DNA of 22,843 nucleotides from JALHFZ01 sp964483085 (GCA_964483085.1 CAYZZX010000023.1:1-22843); one strand, 5' to 3'. Numbered from the stretch's first letter, positions 8,668 through 16,803 are shown. The notes: generated by a model from the sequence alone, not told the origin. Numbers and translations are program-made.

Positions 8668-9519
8668 ATGAACAGCTCGTCTCTCTGGTTCTATTTCCTG
8701 CTGCTCTTCTTCATCTTTCCACAGATTCAGCAGCAGATACTCCGCCTTCGCAGGGTTGCGTCCCTCAAGAAATGCGAAAAACACAGAGGGACGCGGATCA
8801 TCACCCTCATACACAGACAGGAGAGCAAGGGGATTTTGGGGATGTTCTCCCGAAACTACATTAACATCGAAGATTCCGAGGAGGTGCTGCGGGCCATCCG
8901 CCTCACCTCCGAGTCCACCCCAATCGACCTCATCATCCACACCCCCGGCGGGCTGCTTCTCGCGGCGGAACAGATCGCCCGGGCGCTGAAGCGGCACCAG
9001 GCAAAGGTCACCGTGGTGGTGCCTCACTACGCCATGTCAGGAGGGACTCTTATCGCCCTGGCAGCGGACGAGATCCTGATGGACAGGCACGCCGTTCTCG
9101 GCCCGGTGGACCCCCAGATCGGCCAGTATCCGGCGGCCTCCATCCTCAGAGCCATCGAACAGAAATCGAAGGACGAAGTGGATGACGAGACGCTCATCCT
9201 CGCCGATATGGGAAGCAAGGCCATCCGGCAGACGAGGGAAGTTGTTTTTGAACTCATCAAGGACCGCATGGGAGAAGAAAAAGGAAAGATCCTTGCCGAG
9301 ACCCTTACTGACGGACGATGGACCCACGATTACCCCATCACCGAGGGCGAGGCTATTGAACTGGGATTCCCCGTAGTGGAGAACGACCAGGATGAATTCT
9401 GTAATCTCATGAGCCTCTACCCCCAGTCGGGGACGACTCGCCCCTCGGTTCAGTACATTCCTCTTCCCTATCCGAATCGTCCCACAACGAAGAGCCTGTA
9501 CGAGAAGTTCCGAAGCTGA
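8668..9519 (+). CDS. Membrane-anchored Clp-fold serine protease (SDH/SppA-like family)
   Basis: 283 residues of the serine dehydrogenase proteinase family (PF01972), which has the ClpP/SppA crotonase fold. One N-terminal membrane segment (about 5-21, LWFYFLLLFFIF) is followed by a strongly basic stretch (ILRLRRVASLKK), so the positive-inside rule puts the protease domain in the cytoplasm. The oxyanion motif TPGG is at 92-95, the likely nucleophile Ser124 lies in HYAMSGGT, and LGPVDPQIGQYPA is a family signature. TDGRWTHDYPITEGEAIELG resembles the matching part of SppA. I cannot assign the general base with confidence. The ATG follows AAGGAGGA and lies 27 bp after clpC with no terminator between, so it is probably co-expressed with clpC. 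Substrates are unknown. Confidence 0.85.
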   Translation: MNSSSLWFYFLLLFFIFPQIQQQILRLRRVASLKKCEKHRGTRIITLIHRQESKGILGMFSRNYINIEDSEEVLRAIRLTSESTPIDLIIHTPGGLLLAAEQIARALKRHQAKVTVVVPHYAMSGGTLIALAADEILMDRHAVLGPVDPQIGQYPAASILRAIEQKSKDEVDDETLILADMGSKAIRQTREVVFELIKDRMGEEKGKILAETLTDGRWTHDYPITEGEAIELGFPVVENDQDEFCNLMSLYPQSGTTRPSVQYIPLPYPNRPTTKSLYEKFRS

Positions 9520-9541
9520 AAATTTAGATTTCCTGTCTACC

Positions 9542-9579
9542 AAAAAGGTGCGGCCCGCTCTTTCGGCTGCACCTTTTTT
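9542..9579 (+). terminator. Terminator at the end of the ctsR-clpC operon
   Basis: Stem AAAAAGGTGCGGCC with GGCTGCACCTTTTTT around a loop of about 9 nt, ending in six T. The A run on the left arm means it may also work for the other strand. Confidence 0.9.
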
Positions 9580-9605
9580 CCTTTCTTTCCGGGAGAGGAA
9601 ATTTC

Positions 9606-9634
9606 TGGACAGATGGAGGGCAACTCTCTATAAT
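9606..9634 (+). promoter_or_regulatory. Promoter of nhaC
   Basis: The -35 TGGACA (9606-9611) and a perfect -10 TATAAT (9629-9634) are separated by 17 bp. It lies 59 bp upstream of the nhaC start, leaving a leader of about 50 nt. Confidence 0.75.
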
Positions 9635-9693
9635 TACCGAAAGCGTTCTGGAATTCGAGGGCGTTATTTCATCTTTGGAAAGGACTGATATTC

Positions 9694-11241
9694 ATGGAAA
9701 AGGAACGGGGAAGGAACCCTCGGTTCGGCGAAGCATTACTCGTCCTCATTATTGACGCGCTTATCATCAGCTACGGAGTTCTCGACATTCATTTCGCTTC
9801 GGGCGCCACCTTTGGGCTCGCCCTCTCGGCACACGTTCCGCTGTTTCTCGCCGCAGTCTTCACGGCGCTTATGGGAGTCTTTTTCCTCGGCAAACCATGG
9901 AGAGAGGTGGAGGAGGGGATGATCGGCGGAATCACCATAGCCCTTCAGGCGGTCCTCATCCTTCTGGCCATCGGCGGCCTCATCGGTGCATGGATCCTCA
10001 GCGGAGTGGTCCCCACCCTGATCTACTACGGGCTCAACCTTCTCTCCCCCCGCTACTTCCTCGTGGCCTCCCTCTTCATCTGCGCCATCGTCTCCCTCTC
10101 CACGGGCAGCTCCTGGAGCACGAGCGGCACAGTGGGCATCGCCCTCATGGGTATCGGCGCAGGGCTCGGTGTTCCCGCTCCCGTGACGGCGGGCTTTGTC
10201 ATCTCCGGGGCGTATTTCGGCGATAAGATGTCCCCCCTTTCAGATACGACCAATCTCGCTCCCGCAGTGGCCGGAAGCGATCTCTTCAGCCATATCAAGG
10301 CCATGCTCTGGACGACAGGGCCGACCCTCGTGATAGTTACGGCCATCGCCCTCTTCATGGGGTCGGGGTACGGCAGCGCCGCCCTCGACACGACCCGGAT
10401 ATCCATCATTCAGCAGATGATGTCCGCCGAGTTCACCATCTCCCTCTTCGGCTTTGTGCCTCCTCTTCTCGTGCTTACCCTGGCTGCACTGAAGGTGCCT
10501 GCCATTCCGGGCATCGTGGCGGGGATGCTCCTCGCTGCCCTTATGGCCCTTCTCCAGGGAGCGGGACTCGGAGACGTTCTCGGAGCTCTTCATTCGGGAT
10601 ATTCACCCTCGGTCATCGCTAACGTCTCTGAAGCTGCCGACATAGCCGCCGTCAACGGAGCCCTTGCGGGAACTGCGGTTTTCGCCGCTGAAAGCCTCGA
10701 TTCAGTCAAGGAGATCGCCGCTATGCTCAACGATCTTCTTGCCCGGGGAGGTCTCTCGGGAATGCTCGAAACAATCGCCCTCATCCTCGTCGCCCTCGTC
10801 CTCGGAGGGATCATGGAGACCTGCGGCTTCCTCGAGGTTCTTCTCGCCCGCCTCATGCAGAGCGTCCGCTCCATCTTCGGCCTCGTCGCCTCCGTCGTAG
10901 TCTCGTGCGTTTTCACGAACCTCTTTCTGGGAGATCAGTATCTCGCCCTCGTGATGCCGGGCCGGATGTTCCGCACCGCCTTTGCTGATTTCGAACAGAA
11001 CGGCAGAGGGGTCGATCCCCGGCTTCTCTCCCGCACCCTCGAGGACTCCGGTACACTCACGTCAGTGCTCGTACCGTGGAATACCTGCGGAGCATACAAT
11101 GCCAGCGTTCTCGGCGTGCCGACCCTTTCGTACCTCCCCTATGCTTTTTTGAACTATCTCAATCCGCTCGTTGCCCTTGCCATGACGAAGATGGGAATCG
11201 GCATTCCCTGGGTTGATAAGAAGCCAGGAGGAACGGTGTGA
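9694..11241 (+). CDS. nhaC: Na+/H+ antiporter of the NhaC family
   Basis: Polytopic inner-membrane antiporter of 515 residues with roughly eleven hydrophobic segments. The family signature SPLSDTTNLAP starts at residue 180; the polar segment IVSLSTGSSWSTSGTVG before it and ALVMPGRMF and VPWNTCGAYNASVLGVP near the C-terminus are also typical of NhaC/MleN proteins. It would expel Na+ in exchange for protons. Members also exchange organic anions with cations (MleN type), so the substrate is not certain. ATG 9694 follows GGAAAGGA. The stop overlaps the next GTG start by 4 bp, giving a probable nhaC-small membrane protein-tal transcript. Confidence 0.88.
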   Translation: MEKERGRNPRFGEALLVLIIDALIISYGVLDIHFASGATFGLALSAHVPLFLAAVFTALMGVFFLGKPWREVEEGMIGGITIALQAVLILLAIGGLIGAWILSGVVPTLIYYGLNLLSPRYFLVASLFICAIVSLSTGSSWSTSGTVGIALMGIGAGLGVPAPVTAGFVISGAYFGDKMSPLSDTTNLAPAVAGSDLFSHIKAMLWTTGPTLVIVTAIALFMGSGYGSAALDTTRISIIQQMMSAEFTISLFGFVPPLLVLTLAALKVPAIPGIVAGMLLAALMALLQGAGLGDVLGALHSGYSPSVIANVSEAADIAAVNGALAGTAVFAAESLDSVKEIAAMLNDLLARGGLSGMLETIALILVALVLGGIMETCGFLEVLLARLMQSVRSIFGLVASVVVSCVFTNLFLGDQYLALVMPGRMFRTAFADFEQNGRGVDPRLLSRTLEDSGTLTSVLVPWNTCGAYNASVLGVPTLSYLPYAFLNYLNPLVALAMTKMGIGIPWVDKKPGGTV

Positions 11242-11726
11242 CCAAGACTCCCCGAATCACCACCCGGGGACTTCCCTTTCCCCGGTGGGTGAAATGGGCA
11301 GGGCTCTTCACCGGTTTTTTTCTGCTGGCGGATGGCCTGCGCCGGATCGTCTCCTTTCAAGGGGGGCTCTCCGCCTTTGTCCCCTACCTGCTTATCGGAT
11401 CGGCCTGTGTCTATATCGCGGGGTACGATAAACAGTTTATCCTTTCCGAAAAGGGTTTTTCCAAGGAGACTCTCTTCTGGGGGAAGGGGAGAACGGAAAC
11501 TCTTCCCTGGGTGGATATGGAGGAAATGGTCCTTCTTCCCTCGCCGAAGGGAACCACGGTCCTTTTTCCCCTGAAGGAAAGGGGATGGCGGGTTTTTTTT
11601 TCCGGAGTGGGTGAAGAGGAACTGCGATCTCTGGCCGCCCTCTACCGGGAAGATCTTCCCGTAACCTCCGGTCTTGGACTGGAGAGCGAGAAAAAATTGA
11701 CTGAAAATGAAAGGAGATCCACATGA
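11238..11726 (+). CDS. Small membrane protein of unknown function, PH-like C-terminal part
   Basis: I do not recognise this 162-residue protein. Two hydrophobic segments lie at about 18-35 (WAGLFTGFFLLADGL) and 45-62 (FVPYLLIGSACVYIAGY). They are followed by a soluble beta-rich segment of about 85 residues (LSEKGFSKETLFWGKGRTET then LPWVDMEEMVLL). The layout of two helices followed by a compact beta domain recalls bacterial PH/YcxB-like membrane proteins, but I see no decisive motif. The GTG start at 11238 follows AGGAGGA and overlaps the nhaC stop; its TGA overlaps the tal ATG (ATGA, 11723-11726). Both overlaps argue that it is translated with its neighbours. A role next to the antiporter is a guess. 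Confidence 0.75.
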   Translation: MTKTPRITTRGLPFPRWVKWAGLFTGFFLLADGLRRIVSFQGGLSAFVPYLLIGSACVYIAGYDKQFILSEKGFSKETLFWGKGRTETLPWVDMEEMVLLPSPKGTTVLFPLKERGWRVFFSGVGEEELRSLAALYREDLPVTSGLGLESEKKLTENERRST

Positions 11727-12838
11727 CCACACCTCATCCGATTCAACTTGCCCGGAGGCTCGGCCAGAGCATCTGGTGCGATTTTCTCAGCAGGGATCTA
11801 CTGACCTCCGGCGGACTGGACGCAATGATCCGTTCAGGTGTCCGGGGAGTGACCACGAACCCCTCAATCTTTGATAACGCCATCGGGAAAACCTCCGACT
11901 ATGATGATGACATTCTGGCCCTTCGAAAAAAGGGAAAGACTGCGGAAGAAATTTACACTTCCCTCACTGTGGCGGACGTACAGGAGGCCGCGGACCGTTT
12001 TCTTCCCGTCTATAAGGAAAGTGGCGGAAAAGACGGCTTTGTCAGCCTTGAAGTGAGCCCTCTGCTCGCCCACGATGAAGAGGAGACTGTTGCGGAGGCG
12101 ATGCGTCTTGCGGCCCTCGTGGATCGCAAAAACGTCATGATCAAGATACCCGCCACCGAGGAGGGGATGGGCGCCATCCGAAAGACCATCGCTTCGGGAA
12201 TCAGCATCAACGCCACCCTCATGTTCTCCCGGGATCAGTACGGCGACGTGGCCGAAGCCTATATCTCGGGGCTCGAGGACCGCCTTTCCCGGGGGCTTCC
12301 CGTCGACGGAATCGCCTCAGTGGCATCCTTCTTCGTCAGCAGGGTAGACACTTCGGTGGACAAACTTCTTGCTGCCCGGGGAGACAGAGAGCTTCAGGGA
12401 AAGATCGCCATCGACAACGCCCGGGCCGTCTACAGGGACTTCGAAACCCTTTTTTCCTCTCCCCGGTGGCATGCCCTCGAGGAGAAGGGGGCCCAGATAC
12501 AGCGCCCCCTCTGGGCGAGCACGGGAACAAAAAACCCCGCTTATTCGCCGACTCTCTATATCGATTCCCTCATGGGTCCCTTTACAGTGAACACAGTTCC
12601 TCCCGCAACTCTGGAGGCTTTCGAAAAGGTCGAAAAAATTGAGACCACCGTAACGGCCGATCGGGATGGAATGGATCACCGTCTCGGTCTTCTCGTCACC
12701 CTCGGCATCTCTCTCCGGGAGGTCACCGACGCCCTCCTGAAGGAAGGGGTCGCCGCCTTCGAGAAGTCCTATCTCTCTCTTCTCGAATCCATCGAGAGGA
12801 AGGGAAGGGCGCTTTCGGCGTCACACTCGGCGAAATAG
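11723..12838 (+). CDS. tal: Transaldolase
   Basis: Cytosolic pentose phosphate enzyme that moves a dihydroxyacetone unit between sedoheptulose-7-phosphate and glyceraldehyde-3-phosphate. The 371 residues match the longer bacterial/actinobacterial-type transaldolases. The Schiff-base lysine is Lys141 in MIKIPAT. Other signatures are GVTTNPSIFDNAI near the N-terminus, SGISINATLMFS, VASFFVSRVDTSVDK and WASTGTKNPAYSPTLY. ATG 11723 follows AAGGAGAT. It is the last gene of the nhaC transcript; after it come the tRNA-Ala promoter and gene. The link to nhaC has no obvious metabolic reason. Confidence 0.93.
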   Translation: MTTPHPIQLARRLGQSIWCDFLSRDLLTSGGLDAMIRSGVRGVTTNPSIFDNAIGKTSDYDDDILALRKKGKTAEEIYTSLTVADVQEAADRFLPVYKESGGKDGFVSLEVSPLLAHDEEETVAEAMRLAALVDRKNVMIKIPATEEGMGAIRKTIASGISINATLMFSRDQYGDVAEAYISGLEDRLSRGLPVDGIASVASFFVSRVDTSVDKLLAARGDRELQGKIAIDNARAVYRDFETLFSSPRWHALEEKGAQIQRPLWASTGTKNPAYSPTLYIDSLMGPFTVNTVPPATLEAFEKVEKIETTVTADRDGMDHRLGLLVTLGISLREVTDALLKEGVAAFEKSYLSLLESIERKGRALSASHSAK

Positions 12839-12841
12839 TGG

Positions 12842-12870
12842 TTGACAGAACCCCTCCGGGTCCTTATAAT
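12842..12870 (+). promoter_or_regulatory. Promoter of tRNA-Ala
   Basis: Full consensus -35 TTGACA (12842-12847) and -10 TATAAT (12865-12870) with a 17-bp spacer, 18 bp before the tRNA. Confidence 0.92.
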
Positions 12871-12888
12871 ACTTTCGTTTGCGTCTGA

Positions 12889-12964
<76 letters not shown>

Positions 12965-12980
12965 CTTTAAAATGATCAGG

Positions 12981-13019
12981 CCGTCCGGTGTGCTCGATCG
13001 GACGGTTGTTTTTTCTTTT
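12981..13019 (+). terminator. Terminator after tRNA-Ala
   Basis: CCGTCCG (12981-12987) and CGGACGG (12999-13005) form a perfect 7-bp stem over an 11-nt loop, followed by a T-rich tail to 13019. It separates the tRNA from speD; no clear separate speD promoter is seen after it. Confidence 0.85.
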
Positions 13020-13055
13020 CGAAGGCAAGGCACAGCGTGAAGGAGGAGCGGAAAA

Positions 13056-13463
13056 ATGTCGCCAAAGGGATTTCATTTCATCGTTGAGGCATCTGGGTGC
13101 GGTCCGGTTATTTCGCAGGTAGACAAGCTGCAGGAGATTCTTGTTGAAGCCGCGAGGAGGGCGAACACCCAGGTCTGGTCGGTCTCCTTCCATCGCTTTC
13201 CCCCTGACGGAGTCAGCGGAGTGATCGTGATCAGCGAATCTCATCTGTCGATCCACACATGGCCGGAGGCAAAGTATATGGCCCTCGACATCTACACCTG
13301 CGGAGAAGACAGCATGCCCCAGGTCGCAGTGGATTACGTTCTTGAACAGATCGGCGCGGAACACACCCACATCACAGAGATCACCCGGGGCCTTGACGAC
13401 GGAGACATGCAGTATTACCACTCCTTCATCACCTGGGAAGAAGTTCTTCGAAGAAAAGGTTAA
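13056..13463 (+). CDS. speD: S-adenosylmethionine decarboxylase proenzyme, prokaryotic short form
   Basis: Makes decarboxylated AdoMet, the aminopropyl donor for spermidine synthesis. The 135-residue proenzyme is the short (class 1B) type that cleaves itself into two chains and converts a serine to a pyruvoyl group. The site is Glu61-Ser62 in SESHLSIHTWPE. His67 and Cys82 (YTCG) match the processing and catalytic residues His68 and Cys83 of the Thermotoga enzyme, shifted by one. ATG 13056 follows GGAGGAG (13041-13047). The partner spermidine synthase lies about 3 kb away on the other strand, not directly next to it. A 13-bp hairpin follows the stop. Confidence 0.95.
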   Translation: MSPKGFHFIVEASGCGPVISQVDKLQEILVEAARRANTQVWSVSFHRFPPDGVSGVIVISESHLSIHTWPEAKYMALDIYTCGEDSMPQVAVDYVLEQIGAEHTHITEITRGLDDGDMQYYHSFITWEEVLRRKG

Positions 13464-13478
13464 AAAATAAAACCATTA

Positions 13479-13509
13479 GAAGTGCCGGAAGCATGACTTC
13501 CGGCACTTC
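13479..13509. repeat. Perfect 13-bp hairpin between speD and the AbgA-like gene
   Basis: GAAGTGCCGGAAG (13479-13491) and CTTCCGGCACTTC (13497-13509) close a 5-nt loop, starting 15 bp after the speD stop. No T run follows on the + strand, so a normal terminator is doubtful. On the - strand it would be followed by a T-rich stretch. It may be an mRNA 3'-end stabiliser, a pausing site or a factor-assisted terminator. Confidence 0.8.
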
Positions 13510-13550
13510 CTGTATTATGCCCCTCTTACGAGGGGGAGGGGAGAAAGAAA

Positions 13551-14852
13551 ATGATGACTCACAATGCTGAAATGAGGCAGAAGATCATCGATCTCAGGCG
13601 TACTTTTCACCGCCACGCAGAGACTGGCTGGACAGAATTCTGGACGACCGCGAAGGTCGCGGGGATTTTAACGGACCTTGGATACGCGGTCTCTGTGGGC
13701 CGGGACGTTATACAGACCGAGGCAGTGATGGGGCGCCCCTCAGAAGAGATGATGGCAGAGTCCGTTCAGCGGGCCCTCAATCAGGGGGCCGACCCCGAAT
13801 GGATAAAGAGGATGGACGGCTTCACCGGTGCTATGGGCGTGCTCGATACAGGTAGAAAGGGACCGGTGGTTGCCTTCAGGTTCGATATGGATGCAGTAGA
13901 CGTCTCTGAGGCAAAGGATGGCAGCCACAGGCCCAGAAGTGAGGGTTTCGCGTCCCTCAACGACGGCAGCATGCATTCCTGCGGTCATGACGCCCACACT
14001 GCCATGGGGCTGGGGCTGGCGGAAATACTTATGGAAAACAAGGAGAAACTGAAGGGCGTGATCAAGCTGCTCTTTCAGCCCGCCGAGGAAGGGGTCCGGG
14101 GCGGCAAGGCCATGACAGAGAAGGGCCTTCTCGATGATGTGGAGTACTTCGTAAGCGCTCATATCGGAAACGGACTGCCATCGGGTACAGTTGCACCGGG
14201 AATGGACGGATTTCTCTGCACTACGAAGTTTGACCTGATCTACAGGGGAAAGGCTGCCCACGCCGGTGCGGCTCCCCAGGAGGGCAAAAACGCCCTTCTG
14301 GCTGCGGCGTCCGCCGTTCTCGCCATGGCGGGAATCGCCCCTCACAGCGACGGTCCGACCCGTTTGAACGTCGGAGTTCTTGAGGCTGGCACCGGACGGA
14401 ACGTCATCCCTTCTCACGCGGTCGTGAAGGTGGAAAGCAGAGGAGCCACCGAAAAGCTGAACTCCTACGTCTTCGACCGAGCCATGGAAGCGGCAAGAGG
14501 AGCGGCAGCTATGTACGGTGTGGAGATCTCCTCGGCTAAAATGGGGGAGGCCGTCGATGCGGCGAGCGATGCGGAGCTCGTGGACCTCGTGGCAGAAAAG
14601 GCGGTGAAGATTTCCGGAATTTCGAAGATCGCGCCTCTGATGAGCCTCGGAGGAAGCGAAGATGCCTCCTGGATGATGAAAGCCGTTCAGAAACGAGGCG
14701 GGAAAGCGGTCTATTTCGGCCTCGGAAGCAATATCGCCGCAGGGCACCACAACGAATATTTTGATCTGGATGAGGAGATGCTTCTTCCAGGTACCCTTCT
14801 TTTCGCCGAAATTGCCTTCGCTCTTGCACGACAGAAAAGGGACGTCAGATGA
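13551..14852 (+). CDS. M20-family metallo-amidohydrolase resembling AbgA
   Basis: Zinc or manganese amidohydrolase of 433 residues. It resembles the A subunit of p-aminobenzoyl-glutamate hydrolase over its whole length, as I remember the E. coli protein: FHRHAETGWTEFWTT, FTGAMGVLDTGRKGPVVAFR, SHRPRSEGFASLNDG, TTKFDLIYRGKAAHAGA, RLNVGVLEAGTGRNVIPSHA. Metal-binding motifs are Cys144-Gly-His-Asp-Ala-His149, QPAEEG, SAHIGNG and the C-terminal GHHNE. The central dimerisation domain is about 210-330. AbgA normally works with AbgB, which is absent here. A related M20 amidase role (N-acyl or indole-acetyl amino acids) is equally possible. ATG 13551 (or 13554) follows GGGGAGGGGAG. It lies between speD and the polyamine genes of the opposite strand. 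Confidence 0.87.
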   Translation: MMTHNAEMRQKIIDLRRTFHRHAETGWTEFWTTAKVAGILTDLGYAVSVGRDVIQTEAVMGRPSEEMMAESVQRALNQGADPEWIKRMDGFTGAMGVLDTGRKGPVVAFRFDMDAVDVSEAKDGSHRPRSEGFASLNDGSMHSCGHDAHTAMGLGLAEILMENKEKLKGVIKLLFQPAEEGVRGGKAMTEKGLLDDVEYFVSAHIGNGLPSGTVAPGMDGFLCTTKFDLIYRGKAAHAGAAPQEGKNALLAAASAVLAMAGIAPHSDGPTRLNVGVLEAGTGRNVIPSHAVVKVESRGATEKLNSYVFDRAMEAARGAAAMYGVEISSAKMGEAVDAASDAELVDLVAEKAVKISGISKIAPLMSLGGSEDASWMMKAVQKRGGKAVYFGLGSNIAAGHHNEYFDLDEEMLLPGTLLFAEIAFALARQKRDVR

Positions 14853-14897
14853 GAAGGAAGGCAGATGTTCGTCCTGAAATCAGCATCTGAAGCGCAG

Positions 14898-14929
14898 AAA
14901 AAAAGGCCTCCCGTTCGGGAGGCCTTTTT
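14898..14929. terminator. Bidirectional terminator between convergent genes
   Basis: GGCCTCCC and GGGAGGCC pair around a GTTC loop, flanked by an A run on the left and a T run on the right. It can therefore end both the + transcript of the AbgA-like gene and the - transcript ending in arcC. Confidence 0.93.
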
Positions 14930-14948
14930 AACGTGAGAGACCGGTAGT

Positions 14949-15890
14949 TCAGTTTCTGAAGATCTGGGTTCCCGCCGTTCCCTCGAGAGCTTCGAGAGCC
15001 TCGTCGAGGCTCGCGATGACTCCCCGCTCTCCGCCGCTGCGGACGAAGCGGAGAATGGCCTTCACCTTCGGCCCCATGGATCCGGCCTTGAAGTGCCCCT
15101 CCTTTTCGAGGGGCTCCATCTCCGCGAGGGTGAGCCGCTCCAGCCACTGCTGCTGAGGAGTTCCGTAATGGACGGCGACCCGGGGGACGTCCGTGAGGAT
15201 CATCAGGAGGTCCGCCTTGACGGATGCGGCGAGAAGTTCTCCGGCAAGGTCCTTGTCTATGACCGCCTCCACCCCTTCGTATTGTCCGTCCGGGCGCTTG
15301 ATGACGGGAATTCCCCCTCCTCCCGAGGCGATGAGAGTGAACCCCTTCTCGAGGAGGTCATTGATCACGTCCTTCTCGACAATGGCTATGGGGTCAGGGG
15401 AGGGGACGACCCGCCGCCACCCTCTGCCAGCGTCGCTGATCCACGTCTCACCCGTCTCTTCAATGCGCTTTTGTGCCGCATCTTCGGTGGAGAAGGGGCC
15501 TACGGGCTTCGTGGGGTGGGCGAAGGCCGGGTCTTCCGGGTCCACCTCCACCCGGGTGACGAGGCAGACCGGGTCCCGGCCGGTGACGCCCTCCCGGGCG
15601 AGGGTATTGGAAAAGCTCTCGCAGAACATGTACCCTATCAGCCCCTGGCTCTCCGCTCCGCAGACGTCCATGGGCATGGCCGGAACAGCCGCCCTTCCCA
15701 TCTCGTTTTGTATCAGGATGGCCCCCACCTGGGGACCGTTTCCGTGGGTGACTACGACCTCATGGCCCGCCTTTATCATCCGGACGATCTGCTCCACCGT
15801 CTTCTGAACGTTGGCGCGCTGCTCGGACGCAAGCCCCTGCTGTCCCCGCTGCAATATGGCGTTGCCTCCGAGGGCGACTAAAACTCTCAT
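14949..15890 (-). CDS. arcC: Carbamate kinase
   Basis: Cytosolic amino-acid kinase family enzyme: carbamoyl phosphate + ADP to ATP + NH3 + CO2. The 313 residues have the family hallmarks VALGGNAIL at the N-terminus, VVVTHGNGPQVG, AESQGLIGYM, RVVPSPDPIAIVE, IASGGGGIPVI, and the C-terminal HFKAGSMGPKVKA. ATG 15890 follows GAGGAGGAG on the minus strand. It is the third gene of the decarboxylase-speE-arcC group, 45 bp after speE. No arginine deiminase, ornithine or putrescine carbamoyltransferase is in the window, so the source of carbamoyl phosphate is elsewhere. The setting suggests ATP recovery from arginine or agmatine breakdown, which would also feed the decarboxylase. Confidence 0.95.
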   Translation of the reverse strand: MRVLVALGGNAILQRGQQGLASEQRANVQKTVEQIVRMIKAGHEVVVTHGNGPQVGAILIQNEMGRAAVPAMPMDVCGAESQGLIGYMFCESFSNTLAREGVTGRDPVCLVTRVEVDPEDPAFAHPTKPVGPFSTEDAAQKRIEETGETWISDAGRGWRRVVPSPDPIAIVEKDVINDLLEKGFTLIASGGGGIPVIKRPDGQYEGVEAVIDKDLAGELLAASVKADLLMILTDVPRVAVHYGTPQQQWLERLTLAEMEPLEKEGHFKAGSMGPKVKAILRFVRSGGERGVIASLDEALEALEGTAGTQIFRN

Positions 15891-15935
15891 CTTCGGCTCT
15901 TCTCCTCCTCGACGTCTATAGTCGGCTCCGTAATT

Positions 15936-16796
15936 CTAACGGTCTTTCGGATTGGAAAGCAGGTCGGTCAGAAAAGGCGGCAGGGAGAAGGCTCCCTTAT
16001 GGACTTCGGAAGAGTAGTACCGCGTCCCCGCAGGAGCCTCCCGTACAGGCAGGGAGGGGTCGGGGGACTTGGAGCCGACGGTATATGTCCACATCCCGCT
16101 CGGATAGGTGGGCATGGCTCCCCAGTAGAGGCGAGTGATGGGGAAGACCGACTTCATGGCAGAAAAGGCCCCCTGCATCACCGCTGTATCGGTGAAGGGG
16201 GATTCTGTCTGGGCGATCATCATTCCGTTTTCCCCCAGGGCTGCGAAGATATCCCGGTAGAAGGGGGATGTGAAAAGGCCTGCGGCGAAGTCCACGGGGT
16301 CGGTGCTGTCAACGATGGCGACGTCAAATTCTCCCCGGCAGTTTTTCACATATTCCATGGCGTCAAGGCACTGCACATCCGCCCGGGGATCGTCGAGGCT
16401 GACGCTGATAGTCGGAAGAAAGCGTTTGGATGCCTCAATAACAGAACGGTCGATATCGATGAGGGTCGCTTTTTCAACGCTGGCGTGGCGGAGGACTTCC
16501 CGAAGGACCGCTCCGTCCCCTCCGCCCACGATGAGGACTCTTTTCGGATCGGGGTGGGAGCAGAGGGCTACATGGGCCATCATCTCCGAATAGCAGAACT
16601 CGTCCCGCTCGGTGATTTGAATGGCTCCGTCGAGGAGCATCATACGGCCGTACTCTTCTGTCTCCACCAGGAGGATATCCTGATAGGCGCTTTTTTCATT
16701 GAGAAGTACAGCGGATGTCCGGAGGCTGAGGGTCATGTCATCGCTCTGCTGCTCGCTGATCCAGAGTTCGTTGGTCCTTTTTTCTCGTTTTTCCAC
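15936..16796 (-). CDS. speE: Spermidine synthase
   Basis: Aminopropyltransferase: putrescine + decarboxylated AdoMet to spermidine + methylthioadenosine. The 286 residues begin VEKREKRTNELWISEQQSDD (initiator read as Met) and contain the signatures VLIVGGGDGAVLREVLRH, LIDIDRSVIEASKRF, DVAIVDSTDPV and TESPF. The GTG at 16796 is preferred over an ATG at 16841. AAAGGAGA lies 7 nt before the GTG, SpeE proteins are usually about 280-290 residues, and the 15 extra residues would be coded by the ribosome-binding and hairpin sequence. It lies between the decarboxylase (88 bp upstream, with a hairpin) and arcC. Substrates other than putrescine, such as cadaverine, cannot be excluded. Confidence 0.94.
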   Translation of the reverse strand: MEKREKRTNELWISEQQSDDMTLSLRTSAVLLNEKSAYQDILLVETEEYGRMMLLDGAIQITERDEFCYSEMMAHVALCSHPDPKRVLIVGGGDGAVLREVLRHASVEKATLIDIDRSVIEASKRFLPTISVSLDDPRADVQCLDAMEYVKNCRGEFDVAIVDSTDPVDFAAGLFTSPFYRDIFAALGENGMMIAQTESPFTDTAVMQGAFSAMKSVFPITRLYWGAMPTYPSGMWTYTVGSKSPDPSLPVREAPAGTRYYSSEVHKGAFSLPPFLTDLLSNPKDR

Positions 16797-16803
16797 GGGT
16801 ATT

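Noticed and set aside
13740..14750. 336-aa open frame on the minus strand inside the AbgA-like gene
   Set aside because: Shadow frame with His- and Ser-rich unstructured composition; the + strand product has intact metal motifs.
15093..15881. 262-aa open frame on + opposite arcC
   Set aside because: Antisense shadow; the minus strand codes a full carbamate kinase.
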